Shown in pieces: positions 46,554-55,164 of a stretch of 64,000 nucleotides of DNA. Within the stretch, counting starts at the first letter, position 1. Each line of letters opens with the position of its first letter. The notes beneath the pieces are model-generated. The model was not told where the DNA came from, searched no databases, and saw only the letters and a program-made list of their open reading frames with translations. The position numbers and the translations under genes are program-made. Source of the stretch: Parashewanella curva (GTDB lineage Bacteria; Pseudomonadota; Gammaproteobacteria; Enterobacterales; Shewanellaceae); NCBI RefSeq assembly GCF_003675895.1, contig NZ_ML014762.1, positions 1 to 64,000 on the forward strand, written 5' to 3'.

Positions 46554-46973
46554 TTACTCTCCGTGTAAAGTTGCAACCAGAGTTCTACTACCACCGTGAT
46601 TCCTGTGTTCCCCAAGGTATATTCCTTGCCACATTCCCATGTTCAAGCGTCCTTTTGAAATTGGAATAGTCACATTATTACCTAATAGGCTGGCTTTAAG
46701 GTGAGCAGGCATATCGTCACTACCTTCATAAGTGTGGCGGTAATAAGTCTCATTTTCAGGGACATGATGGTTAAAGTAACTCTCAAAATCTTGCCTAACT
46801 GTCGGATCGGCATTTTCATTAATGGTTAAAGAAGCCGAAGTATGTTGAATAAATATATTCAGCAATCCGACTTCGAAATGCTTTAACTCCGGAAGTTGAG
46901 CTACTACTTCTTCAGTTATTAAATGAAAGCCTCGTTTCTGGGGGGAGATTGAAAAGCGCTTTTGTACCCACAT
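46554..46973 (-). CDS. YjbQ/UPF0047 family protein
   Basis: 139 residues. The family signature HTSASLTINENADPTVRQDF and the C-terminal GTWQG-like MGMWQGIYLGEHRNHGGSRT are clear. Members are annotated as secondary thiamine-phosphate synthases, mainly from complementation data; the physiological role is uncertain. Cytosolic. It starts 12 bp after the stop of the upstream yejM-type gene, so the two are probably co-transcribed. Confidence 0.9.
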   Translation of the reverse strand: MWVQKRFSISPQKRGFHLITEEVVAQLPELKHFEVGLLNIFIQHTSASLTINENADPTVRQDFESYFNHHVPENETYYRHTYEGSDDMPAHLKASLLGNNVTIPISKGRLNMGMWQGIYLGEHRNHGGSRTLVATLHGE

Positions 46974-46985
46974 CTTATATCAATC

Positions 46986-48782
46986 CTAATTGTTGTATAG
47001 TCGACGACCTTCACGCATCACTTGTATCAATTCTGGTGCGCTCATTTTCTTTTTTAACCGATATTTGAACTCAGGATCATAGATACGATACTTCCCATGA
47101 CGATCAATAACGGTAGTTTCATTTTTTTGGTAGATGGCAAAAATACGCTGATCACCCACATATACCCAATTATAGTCGCTTGGACTAAGTAGCGTGCTGC
47201 CACTACTGTAATCTGACACAGGGTTAGTGCAACCGAATACTTGAGTTAGCATTGTTGGTACAAAATCATAGTGACTCGTGCGGTAATTGATAACTTTACT
47301 GCCAGAATTAGGCAGATGCATGATAAGTGGTACATTGACGTTATCAGGTGACAACAAATCCTTATAATTATTATCGTTAATCTTTAACACGTTACCATTA
47401 ATTCCAGCAATTACTACAAGGGTGTTTTTAGGCAGGCTTTCTACCAGCATTTCGATTTGTTTATCCACAAAGTAGGCAGACTGCCGATACTGATTAAACA
47501 GGACTCGTTGTGCAGGTGAGTAATCTTTAGGGGTTTTAATGGTTTTGATACCTAAAAAACCTACAGGCGTATCGTAAGTTGACGTCGAATCCAATGTTAT
47601 GACCGAAAACCAAGGTTTAGATTGGTGATGTTGCCACTTCTGGAAAGATTCTATTTTATCGAGATCAGAAACCGTGCTGTTAGCATGAGGGCGAGCAAAG
47701 GTTTTCTCAAAATCGGCAAACATGGCCTTAGGTTGTGTGTAGTTCAGTTGGGTTTTAGTAGAAAAAAATTCTAGATTGTAACCTTTTTTCTTTAACTCCC
47801 GAGTAAAAATTGGGCTGGTGTAGTTAAAGGCTGCATTATCCATATAGCTGGTTTGTAGTGAATACAAAAGCGAAAACATGCTGCTATTGAACTGTGTCCC
47901 ACCGGTAAGGTGGTTGTTAAACGAGATGTTTTTTTGAGCATATTGACTCAAAAACGGCATAGTTTCGTTATTGACAACATCACTGCGCAAACTCTTCACA
48001 GCGATCATTAAAATATTGGGTGTGCTGTTGGCTTGACACTGAAGCGGTGACATTGGGTAGCTTAATACTTTTTCACCTTGCGGACGTTTTACTTGTGTAG
48101 GGCGTTCAAAGCCGTGGCTTTCCATAAAGGTCTTAGCCGTTGCAGGATAAGATACAGGGTAGGCATCATCGTAACGGGTAATATCAATATAGTTCGTAGC
48201 ATCAGCCCAAATATGAATTAAATGACTGCTGATGAAAGCGGCTCCAACAACAAAGAGTACTTTAGGGCCATAATTTTTCCTTTGGATTTTTACAATACGT
48301 TTCCAAAGAAAATTAGAGAGAGTTAATTGGAAAATTAATATTGCTATCGGGATGGCAAGATACGAGGTACTTTGTACTAAGGAACTAATATCTCCCCATG
48401 CTAACTCAAAAGCAAAGGGGCTTAGATGCAACCCATAATCTTCAAATACTATAGTGTCGTATATTAACGTGCACAGACCTAGTGTTGCGATAACAGCTGC
48501 AAACCCTCTTAATATTCGAGAGTAGGGTAGAAAGATCGTTATCGGGAAAATAAATACTAGATAAACGATAAAGGCCAAAAAGGTAAATTGGCCTAAAGTA
48601 TAAAGTGAAAGGTAAGCTACGCTGATAAAAGTTTCAGGCTCTCCAATGCTAGCGATATAACTCCAGCCAACCATCATGGCTAACAGGCCATTTATAAATG
48701 CAAACCAGTGTCCCCAATTGATGAGGTTTGACACTTTGTCACGTCCAAGTTGTTTTTTTCTTTCAAAAATATCTGCTTGCAT
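46986..48782 (-). CDS. yejM: YejM-type inner-membrane DUF3413/sulfatase-fold protein
   Basis: 598 residues. The N-terminal 200 residues hold five transmembrane helices of the DUF3413 domain (FAFINGLLAMMVGWSYIA, FTFLAFIVYLVFIFPITIFL, others). The remainder is a periplasmic alkaline-phosphatase/sulfatase-fold domain (NILMIAVKSLRSDVVNNETM, HLTGGTQFNSSMFSLLYSLQ). In enterobacteria YejM (PbgA/LapC) controls LPS amount by signalling to LapB and FtsH. Whether that holds here is an inference. The catalytic Thr environment seems absent or altered, as in the non-enzymatic YejM. The yejL-type gene lies immediately upstream, separated by a palindromic 31-bp hairpin. Confidence 0.9.
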   Translation of the reverse strand: MQADIFERKKQLGRDKVSNLINWGHWFAFINGLLAMMVGWSYIASIGEPETFISVAYLSLYTLGQFTFLAFIVYLVFIFPITIFLPYSRILRGFAAVIATLGLCTLIYDTIVFEDYGLHLSPFAFELAWGDISSLVQSTSYLAIPIAILIFQLTLSNFLWKRIVKIQRKNYGPKVLFVVGAAFISSHLIHIWADATNYIDITRYDDAYPVSYPATAKTFMESHGFERPTQVKRPQGEKVLSYPMSPLQCQANSTPNILMIAVKSLRSDVVNNETMPFLSQYAQKNISFNNHLTGGTQFNSSMFSLLYSLQTSYMDNAAFNYTSPIFTRELKKKGYNLEFFSTKTQLNYTQPKAMFADFEKTFARPHANSTVSDLDKIESFQKWQHHQSKPWFSVITLDSTSTYDTPVGFLGIKTIKTPKDYSPAQRVLFNQYRQSAYFVDKQIEMLVESLPKNTLVVIAGINGNVLKINDNNYKDLLSPDNVNVPLIMHLPNSGSKVINYRTSHYDFVPTMLTQVFGCTNPVSDYSSGSTLLSPSDYNWVYVGDQRIFAIYQKNETTVIDRHGKYRIYDPEFKYRLKKKMSAPELIQVMREGRRLYNN

Positions 48783-48836
48783 TCAAGTATGGCCTGTTAA
48801 ATGTTGCCTAAGTTGTTATAGCATAAACTCATAGAT

Positions 48837-48867
48837 TATACTCGAGGTTCATGTTACCACGAGTATA
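48837..48867. repeat. Solo hairpin resembling family 1 termini
   Basis: TATACTCG-AGGT ... ACC-A-CGAGTATA, a 31-bp palindrome with the same outer eight bases as the family 1 element ends but no internal element. It may be a deletion remnant of an element, or simply a transcript-end hairpin between yejL and yejM. Confidence 0.5.
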
Positions 48868-48873
48868 AAAACT

Positions 48874-49086
48874 CTATTTTGTTGACTGAGTTAAGGCTTT
48901 AGCAAATTGCTCAGTAATTGATGCTCTTGCTGCTTCTGGAATTTTAGTTTGTAATAAATGAGATACGCAGTTTCCTAACACCATTAAGCTTAAATCGGTT
49001 GAGGATTCATGCTTTTCAAGTACTGCTAATACCTCAGCAATAAGGGATTCAACTTGCTGATTATCGTATTTTGATTTAATAGCCAT
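48874..49086 (-). CDS. yejL: YejL family (UPF0352) protein
   Basis: 70 residues: KYDNQQVESLIAEVLAVLEKHESS then SLMVLGNCVSHLLQ, the small all-helical UPF0352 family. Function unknown. The neighbourhood (yejK divergent, yejM downstream) is the conserved one in gammaproteobacteria. Confidence 0.9.
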   Translation of the reverse strand: MAIKSKYDNQQVESLIAEVLAVLEKHESSTDLSLMVLGNCVSHLLQTKIPEAARASITEQFAKALTQSTK

Positions 49087-49160
49087 AAAAATGTTTCACA
49101 AAGAAAAGAATTAGCAGCATATAATACCCAAAATTTACCTGACTATCACTACAAAGCCTT

Positions 49161-50192
49161 ATGACAATTACCATCGACCAAGCGATTATTCACGAAATTA
49201 CTCAAAACAATGAAGGTAAGCTTTCTTGCCGATTACGTCCACAGCCGCTTCTAAATGGCCAAGCGGTAGAAGTGATGTTAGAAGAGTTGCATCAGACCTA
49301 TACCAGTAAAGCAGGGAAGGGCTTCGGACACTTTGGTGTGCCAGAAGGTAGTGATGCCGAGGCAAATGATGCTTTTTCAAATGCTTTGGATGAATATCGT
49401 TCTGGGGATCTAGGTTTTGTTGAGTTTTCTGGAAAAGCTGGAAAGTTATTGCAAGATGAACTTGCTAAATATGACTTCAGCCAAGGTGGTTTTTTGTTGA
49501 TGGCCTGTTACACCAGCTTAGCCAGTGAATTTTTATTTGTAGCTTTGCTTAATGCTAAATCTTCAATGACAGTATTAGATGACATGGAGCTGACTCAAAA
49601 TAATCACCTCGATTTAAACAATCTTCAGTTAGCGGCAAGAATTGATTTAACTGAGCTTCAAGCTGAGCCGGATTCAAAAAAATACATTTCCTTTATTCGT
49701 GGTAGAGCAGGGCGTAAGGTTGCCGACTTCTTCTTAGACTTCATGGGTTGCGTTGAAGGTGTAAATACCAAAGTTCAGAATAAGAACTTGATGAATGCCG
49801 TCGAGGATTTTGTTGCGGGTAATGAGCTTACAAAGGAAGAGCGTCAAGAAGTACGTGAAAAAGTGTTCGACTTTTGTAAAGAGCGTAGCGATGAAGGCTT
49901 AGACATTGATTTAAAATCTTTGGCAGATGAAATAACCGAAGATGGCATGGATTCATTTTATGATTTCGCCAATACAGGTGATTACGAGCTGGATGATGAG
50001 TTTCCCGCCGATAAAGCAACGCTTCGTCAACTCAAAAAGTTCTCAGGAACAGGTGGAGGTGTGAGCTTAAGTTTTGATGGTAATCATCTAGGTGAGCGTG
50101 TCATTTACGACCCTGTATCCAATACCATTTTAATTAAAGGTGTGCCTGCGAACTTGAAAGATCAGTTAGATAGACGATTGAAAGGCGAGTAG
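49161..50192 (+). CDS. yejK: Nucleoid-associated protein YejK (NdpA)
   Basis: 343 residues. The NA37/NdpA family is recognised by [20 protein letters not shown] at the start, [14 protein letters not shown], the central [20 protein letters not shown]-type motif and [20 protein letters not shown]. The family binds nucleoid DNA. Divergent from yejL, with 74 bp between, as in relatives. A hairpin (50202-50222) follows its stop and overlaps the end of the convergent gene. Confidence 0.93.
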   Translation: MTITIDQAIIHEITQNNEGKLSCRLRPQPLLNGQAVEVMLEELHQTYTSKAGKGFGHFGVPEGSDAEANDAFSNALDEYRSGDLGFVEFSGKAGKLLQDELAKYDFSQGGFLLMACYTSLASEFLFVALLNAKSSMTVLDDMELTQNNHLDLNNLQLAARIDLTELQAEPDSKKYISFIRGRAGRKVADFFLDFMGCVEGVNTKVQNKNLMNAVEDFVAGNELTKEERQEVREKVFDFCKERSDEGLDIDLKSLADEITEDGMDSFYDFANTGDYELDDEFPADKATLRQLKKFSGTGGGVSLSFDGNHLGERVIYDPVSNTILIKGVPANLKDQLDRRLKGE

Positions 50193-50197
50193 CATTC

Positions 50198-50704
50198 TTA
50201 CGGCTCTGGATCCTTCAGAGCCATTTTCTGGTTGCGATGATTGAAGTTGTTATCAATACCAAGAATATATTTTAAAGCGTCTTCTGCTCCCTTTTTACTA
50301 TAAATAGTCGCTGTATCCACCTCATCAGAAAAACGAATAGAAAAATCTTTTTGGGAGTGATACAAAATCGGATCCATATCGTCCCACACGAATGGAGCTT
50401 TTACCCATTGCCCACCTATACATTGACTCTTCAGATTTGCTGCCACATTGTCAGCTAATGCTGATAGATGCAAAAATCGGAATTTTTGGGAGTTGCAAGG
50501 CTTGGCTTCAGTATAAGTGAAGACACAATTTTTATGTTCAATATTACAGCGAAAAACCAAAGCACGATTTGATGCTTTAACAGGAGTAGATGTTGCTGTG
50601 AGAATGTATCCTTCAGACGAAACTTCCCAGTCACCAAAATGCTTAATTGTTTGTGCTGCCATGACTGGATTGCTTAATGCTGCAATAAGCAATAGTGGTT
50701 TCAT
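50198..50704 (-). CDS. Secreted protein of unknown function
   Basis: 168 residues from the ATG at 50704, which has AAGGGA eight bases upstream and directly starts a signal peptide (MKPLLLIAALSNPVMAAQ). The frame stays open 62 codons further upstream, but that part lacks a ribosome binding site and would bury the signal, so it is rejected. The mature protein has KHFGDWEVSSEGYILTATST and several Cys (FRCNIEHKNCVFTYTEAKPC, SQCIGG), suggesting disulfides. The opening is reminiscent of invasion-associated-locus-B-type proteins (WEV/W-C-x pattern), but that is weak. It converges on yejK with a 5-bp gap. Confidence 0.6.
   Translation of the reverse strand: MKPLLLIAALSNPVMAAQTIKHFGDWEVSSEGYILTATSTPVKASNRALVFRCNIEHKNCVFTYTEAKPCNSQKFRFLHLSALADNVAANLKSQCIGGQWVKAPFVWDDMDPILYHSQKDFSIRFSDEVDTATIYSKKGAEDALKYILGIDNNFNHRNQKMALKDPEP
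50202..50222 (+). terminator. Hairpin after yejK
   Basis: GGCTCTG, loop GATCCTT, CAGAGCC, followed by ATTTTC. It overlaps the last codons of the convergent gene at 50198. Confidence 0.55.
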
Positions 50705-51080
50705 TTTATTTTCCCTTGATGCGCTTTTATAGACCCTAAGGAAAATAGTATCGCCAAAATACTTAATCCAAGCTGAAGTTAATGCTTGGTATAAATCTAA
50801 TTGGGTTCGGTCACAAGTATGTGTTGATGCATTAACCTCAATCAAATACCCATCTTTCATCAAGCTGCGTGTTGAAAATCCACTTACCATCAGATATATG
50901 GTTTTTGTTTAGCCAAGTGCTAATCAAGGTTGGTTCACAAGTTTCGCTGTAAACTGCGCACAGTTATAGTGGTTGTGAAGGTTACTCAGTATGAACAAAT
51001 GATCATTTTCAAAGGTGATTAAATTAATAGTGACTTACTAAGCTAAATATGTCTTGTTTTAGATTAGGTGTTTATTCTCT

Positions 51081-52589
51081 ATGTCTATGTTTGCAGTTGA
51101 ATCTCCGCTTGCTAGTACTTATGTTGACGCAGTTGTGCCGCCAGCAAAAGCCTCTAGTCAAATAAAGTCACTATTTACTTGCGAACGTTTCATTGATCTT
51201 ACCAGATATGCAGAAGGGGTAGAGCAGCTTAAAAGTGCGCTCTGCGAACTGTATCACGAATACGTATTTGAAGTAGAAAAAGCCATTAATCACAACTGGA
51301 ATGATCACGTTTTGAAATCAGCGAGTGCTGAAAATGCCATTTTGCTTTTATATCTAAACGGAACACTCGACGAAGTGGGTTATATCAATGCCGTTATAGT
51401 GGTTAAAGCCTTTCAGCAGTTTGGTTTATCTGAAAGTAAAACAGAGCATGACATTCCTTGTAATTCTTGTGAGGTCATTGATTTATCTTTAGATGAAAAT
51501 GCTTCAGACAAAGATCGGATCTTGGCTATTTCAGAGTGGAGAGAAAGCGAAACAACGCAAAAAGAACTCGATTTTGCCAAGGTATTAAAGAATGCAAAAC
51601 AAGATGGTGCTTTTGTTTTGAAAGTAGAACTTAGTGATGTGCCTATTAATCTAGAGCGTAGTGCTAACAACGAAAAGTTAACAAGTGCAATACATCAAAT
51701 TGAAATATACAAAGATGCTCCGCAAGGTGTAGTTTTTTGGGATGAGGAAGCAAACACACTCTATATTCCTTTATTTGATGTTATGCAAGAAGCTATAAAC
51801 CTAGAAGAATTCCCTATCCGTCCAACTCCCATTTTCGGTACTACATCAGCTGATGATTTAGCAGAACTTAGAGCTAAAGGAAAGCACCCAGTAATATTAA
51901 CCAATGACTCAATTTTAAATAACTTCCATGATGTACATGGTAGGTTTGCGTCTAGGTTATTTCCACTTCTCCATGATGTTCAGCACACCATCTATTTAAG
52001 TAGAATTCCCGACGATTGGAAAACTTTTTTACTCTACTTGGATTCTGTAAATCAGCAAATAATAAAAACAAGGGGAAATGAAGAATATGATGATGTAAAA
52101 GTTAAATTGGAAAGTTTTTTTACTCGAATTTCCCCTTTTTTACAGAATAACAATGTTGCTGGTCTTGGTTCCCAAGAGTTAAGTGAACTTTTACTTACCC
52201 GTTTAAATTCGAAAGAATTTTTGGCGTTCATGGAGTCATATCAAGTAGAAAGATGCCTTCTTGATCAAGATATTGAAATAAGCGATCCCAAATATATGGG
52301 TGCAGCGGTTGCTTCCTTGTTTGAAAGATTTTGTTTTCAACTGGGCTCTGAACTGGCACAAGATGAGCTTTTACTGGTATGTGTTTATTTGGATTTCTTA
52401 AGCAACCAAAATAAGGAGAGTTTAGAAAAATTTAAGCAGCCATTTGAATTGTATTTAAAAGTAAAAAATCACCATATTAAGCTGCAAATGGAAAGATACT
52501 TTGTTGTTGATAAACATTTAAAACAAGCAGTTGAGATTACTGAATTTGAGTTGAAACTTATGTCATATTTATTAGAAGATATTCAATGA
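51081..52589 (+). CDS. Unknown protein with an HDxxH motif (502 residues)
   Basis: No family recognised. It is soluble and acidic with no signal peptide or membrane helix. The first 120 residues are helical; 160-245 mix strands and helices (VVFWDEEANTLYIPLFDVM). Then RPTPIFGTTS (247-256), NNFHDVHGRF (281-290) and LFPLLHDVQHTIYL (HDVQH 298-302), rich in His and Asp and compatible with a metal site, followed by a helical C-terminal 190 residues. The RP-x3-G-TT plus HDxxH pair recurs in the 790-residue protein at 39492. The ATG at 51081 has no clear ribosome binding site. It converges on the dihydroorotase gene with a shared terminator. Confidence 0.7.
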   Translation: MSMFAVESPLASTYVDAVVPPAKASSQIKSLFTCERFIDLTRYAEGVEQLKSALCELYHEYVFEVEKAINHNWNDHVLKSASAENAILLLYLNGTLDEVGYINAVIVVKAFQQFGLSESKTEHDIPCNSCEVIDLSLDENASDKDRILAISEWRESETTQKELDFAKVLKNAKQDGAFVLKVELSDVPINLERSANNEKLTSAIHQIEIYKDAPQGVVFWDEEANTLYIPLFDVMQEAINLEEFPIRPTPIFGTTSADDLAELRAKGKHPVILTNDSILNNFHDVHGRFASRLFPLLHDVQHTIYLSRIPDDWKTFLLYLDSVNQQIIKTRGNEEYDDVKVKLESFFTRISPFLQNNNVAGLGSQELSELLLTRLNSKEFLAFMESYQVERCLLDQDIEISDPKYMGAAVASLFERFCFQLGSELAQDELLLVCVYLDFLSNQNKESLEKFKQPFELYLKVKNHHIKLQMERYFVVDKHLKQAVEITEFELKLMSYLLEDIQ

Positions 52590-52631
52590 TAAGTTGTGAG
52601 CAATTAAAAATGCTGACCCTGTTTTTGCAAT

Positions 52632-52657
52632 ATAAAGGCTGGAATCCCAGCCTTTAT
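52632..52657. terminator. Bidirectional terminator between convergent genes
   Basis: ATAAAGGCTGG, loop AATC, CCAGCCTTTAT: an 11-bp perfect stem with A/T flanks, between the stops at 52589 and 52667. Confidence 0.9.
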
Positions 52658-52666
52658 AATTTATGA

Positions 52667-54013
52667 TTACCTATCAAATACCAATCTCTCACCAAATTGT
52701 TTGTTGATGATACGTTCGCCATCAAACATATGGTTACCATTCACCCATGTACCGATGACGCTTGATTGGAAAGTGTAACCGTTAAATGGTGACCAACCAC
52801 AGTGATAGCGGATGTTTTCTTTAGTCACTGTATGAGGCTTATTAAGGTCAAGCAGCGCCAAATCAGCAATGTAACCTTCGCGTAAATAACCACGGTCTTT
52901 TAATTGATAGCGTTCTGCAACAGCGTGACTGGTTTTTTGTACGATTTTCTCAAGGCTGAAATTACCATTGTGATAATGCTCAAGTACAGAAACTAGAGCA
53001 TGTTGAACTAATGGTAAACCTGACGGCGCTTTAAAATAACTTTCGTTTTGCTTTTCATCCCATGTATGTGGAGCATGGTCAGTAGCGATAATATCAATCA
53101 CATCATCTTGAACCGCTTTAATGAGTGCAAGTTGATCGCTGGCTTTCTTAACCGCGGGGTTACACTTAATTAAGCTGCCAAGGGTGTCGTAATCTTTATC
53201 GTTGAAGAATAAGTGGTGAACACATACTTCGGCAGTGATGTTAGCGCCTTTTAGGTCGGCAAGCTGTTTGTTCTTTTGGAATAAGTAAAGTTCATCAGCC
53301 GTAGTTAAGTGAAGAACATGCAAACGAGACTTATGCTTAATCGCTAATTCAGTCGCTAATTTTGATGATGCTAAACAAGCTTCACGTGAGCGGATTTCAC
53401 CGTGAAGATTCATCGGAATATTATCACCATATTTAGCTCGATATTCTTCTTCTAACGCTGAAATCATTGGTGTATTTTCACAGTGAGTCGCAATAACGGT
53501 AGGCGCATTGGCAAAAATGGCGTTTAGCGTATCTTCGTTATCAACCAGCATATTACCAGTTGATGCACCCATGAAAATTTTAATACCACAGGCTTGATTT
53601 GGGTTTAGGTTTTTAATCACCTCTAGGTTGTCATTAGTAGCACCTAAATAGAAACTGTAGTTGGCAAGAGAACCCTTTGAGGCGCGAACGTACTTATCTT
53701 CTAATGCTTCTAACGTGGTGGTTTGAGGGTTTACATTTGGCATTTCCATGAAGCTGGTGATACCGCCTGCAACGGCTGCACGTGATTCACTGGCGATGGT
53801 TCCTTTATTTGGAAAACCTGGCTCTCTAAAGTGAACCTGATCATCGATCATTCCTGGAATTAAGTGGTTACCATTAGCATCAACGACTTTAGCATCAGCA
53901 GGAGCCGTAATTTGGCGATCGATACGGCTAATGCGACCATTTTCAATTAAAACATCCTGAGTAGATATTTTACCTTCATTGACCAGTTGAGCATTACAGA
54001 TAAGCGTTTTCAT
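52667..54013 (-). CDS. Dihydroorotase
   Basis: 448 residues from the ATG at 54013 with AAGGTG upstream; the frame opens 15 codons earlier but without a ribosome binding site. It interconverts N-carbamoylaspartate and dihydroorotate in pyrimidine synthesis. Amidohydrolase features: GMIDDQVHFREPG (residue 55-67), the metal-bridging lysine in GIKIFMGASTGNM, IATHCEN, HVLHLTTADE and ATDHAPHTWDEK with the catalytic Asp. The first metal motif is Q-V-H rather than H-x-H, a variant I recall from Bacteroidetes-type dihydroorotases, so the enzyme should still be active. Divergent from the pterin-synthase-fold gene. Confidence 0.9.
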   Translation of the reverse strand: MKTLICNAQLVNEGKISTQDVLIENGRISRIDRQITAPADAKVVDANGNHLIPGMIDDQVHFREPGFPNKGTIASESRAAVAGGITSFMEMPNVNPQTTTLEALEDKYVRASKGSLANYSFYLGATNDNLEVIKNLNPNQACGIKIFMGASTGNMLVDNEDTLNAIFANAPTVIATHCENTPMISALEEEYRAKYGDNIPMNLHGEIRSREACLASSKLATELAIKHKSRLHVLHLTTADELYLFQKNKQLADLKGANITAEVCVHHLFFNDKDYDTLGSLIKCNPAVKKASDQLALIKAVQDDVIDIIATDHAPHTWDEKQNESYFKAPSGLPLVQHALVSVLEHYHNGNFSLEKIVQKTSHAVAERYQLKDRGYLREGYIADLALLDLNKPHTVTKENIRYHCGWSPFNGYTFQSSVIGTWVNGNHMFDGERIINKQFGERLVFDR

Positions 54014-54130
54014 AGGGCACCTTATTGATGGGCTAATATGCACAATATCATACAACATTTCAGTGAATTATGTGCGCCAAATCACAGCATTTGATGTTTA
54101 AAATTCTTCACTCGCCACCAAGATAAAACT

Positions 54131-54202
54131 TGAGTAAAATACTCAGTTCTTTAAAGTTATATGGCCTATTGGCTTTCGCCGATGGGGCTAATCCGAAAGG
54201 AT
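54131..54202 (+). ncRNA. Structured leader with three consecutive hairpins
   Basis: Upstream of the gene at 54237: TGAGTA-AAA-TACTCA (54131-54145); GCCTATTGGC-TTTC-GCCGATGGGGC, a 10-bp stem with one bulged G (54164-54188); and ATCC-GAAA-GGAT with a GNRA tetraloop (54191-54202). The ribosome binding site GAGGAG follows at 54226. No T-run. It may be an RNA regulatory element; I cannot match it to a known riboswitch. Confidence 0.4.
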
Positions 54203-54236
54203 AAATGGTGGACTGTTTATCTGCCGAGGAGTGTTG

Positions 54237-55106
54237 ATGTTACTGTTTGTAAATGACTTAACTGTCATTGATTTTTCATATTTGTGCGCTGAGCGCGGTA
54301 TGGTTGGCGAGAGCTGGATCGTCGATGTTGTGCTTGAAGGTGGACTTGACGATCAAAATATGGTCTTAGACTTTGCCAAGGTAAAGAAAACCATTAAGCG
54401 AACCATTGATGATGTATTAGATCACCGCCTTGCGGTGCCTTCTTTGTCTCATGCGACTTCATATCAAGTTCAAGATGATGATACCGTTCGAGTTGATTTT
54501 AACTCGCAAAAAGGCAGTATCCATTTACGTTGCCCTGAACAAGCGTTTACGTCTATCGATACAAATGTAATCGATCTCGCAGCAACCATTCAGTTTTTAA
54601 ATAATGAATTAAAGAAAGTTCTTCCAGATAATGTATTGAATATCGAGTTAACGTTACGTGCTGAGGAACTCAATCGTCCTTATTATCATTACAGTCATGG
54701 TCTGAAAAAACACGATGGAAACTGTCAGCGTATTGCCCATGGTCATCGCAGCCCAATTTCAGTATTTATTGATGGCGAAGAATCACAACAATGGAATGAA
54801 TATTGGGCGAAGCGTTGGCAAGATATTTATTTAGGCAGTGAAGAAGATCTGGTTCAGCTTGCAGATTTAGATGTGAATAGCAAAGGCATTTCTGATGAAA
54901 GTCATTTTGCTTTTAAATATCAAGCACCACAAGGTGAATTTCAGTTAGCTATTTCTAAAGAAGTTTGCGACATCATTCCTCACGATACTACTGTAGAGCT
55001 TCTGGCAGATTTTGTTGCTAATCATGTAGCCAACGAGATACAAGATTCAAAAGTATTGGTTAAAGCCTATGAAGGTGTTGGCAAAGGTGCGATTGCAAAA
55101 GTATGA
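54237..55106 (+). CDS. 6-carboxytetrahydropterin synthase-like two-domain protein (PTPS/QueD fold)
   Basis: 289 residues from the ATG at 54237, with GAGGAG five bases upstream. The N-terminal half has the second part of a QueD/PTPS motif (GGLDDQNMVLDFAKVKKTIK, then DDVLDHRLAVPSLSH with DH at 62-63), but its zinc HxH is replaced by VGESW (23-27). The C-terminal half instead has NCQRIAHGHRS (Cys163, His168, His170), the C-x(n)-HGH site, after HYSHGLKKHDG. The two halves appear to complement each other. In QueD-type enzymes this site turns dihydroneopterin triphosphate into 6-carboxytetrahydropterin for queuosine; whether this variant does so is unknown. Confidence 0.8.
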   Translation: MLLFVNDLTVIDFSYLCAERGMVGESWIVDVVLEGGLDDQNMVLDFAKVKKTIKRTIDDVLDHRLAVPSLSHATSYQVQDDDTVRVDFNSQKGSIHLRCPEQAFTSIDTNVIDLAATIQFLNNELKKVLPDNVLNIELTLRAEELNRPYYHYSHGLKKHDGNCQRIAHGHRSPISVFIDGEESQQWNEYWAKRWQDIYLGSEEDLVQLADLDVNSKGISDESHFAFKYQAPQGEFQLAISKEVCDIIPHDTTVELLADFVANHVANEIQDSKVLVKAYEGVGKGAIAKV

Positions 55107-55121
55107 GTGTTGTTCACCAGC

Positions 55122-55164
55122 AAAGTGGTAGCTTAACTCAGAAAAGGAGTTAAGCTGCCACTTT
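55122..55164. terminator. Long 18-bp stem overlapping the end of the gene at 55133
   Basis: AAAGTGGTAGCTTAACTC pairs with GAGTTAAGCTGCCACTTT (one T-G position) around a 7-base loop. It contains the last codons and stop of the leftward gene and lies just after the rightward gene's stop; it probably terminates both. Confidence 0.75.

Noticed and set aside
50705-50890. An N-terminal extension of the secreted-protein gene at 50198
   Set aside because: No ribosome binding site, and it would bury a clear signal peptide that has its own site at 50704.
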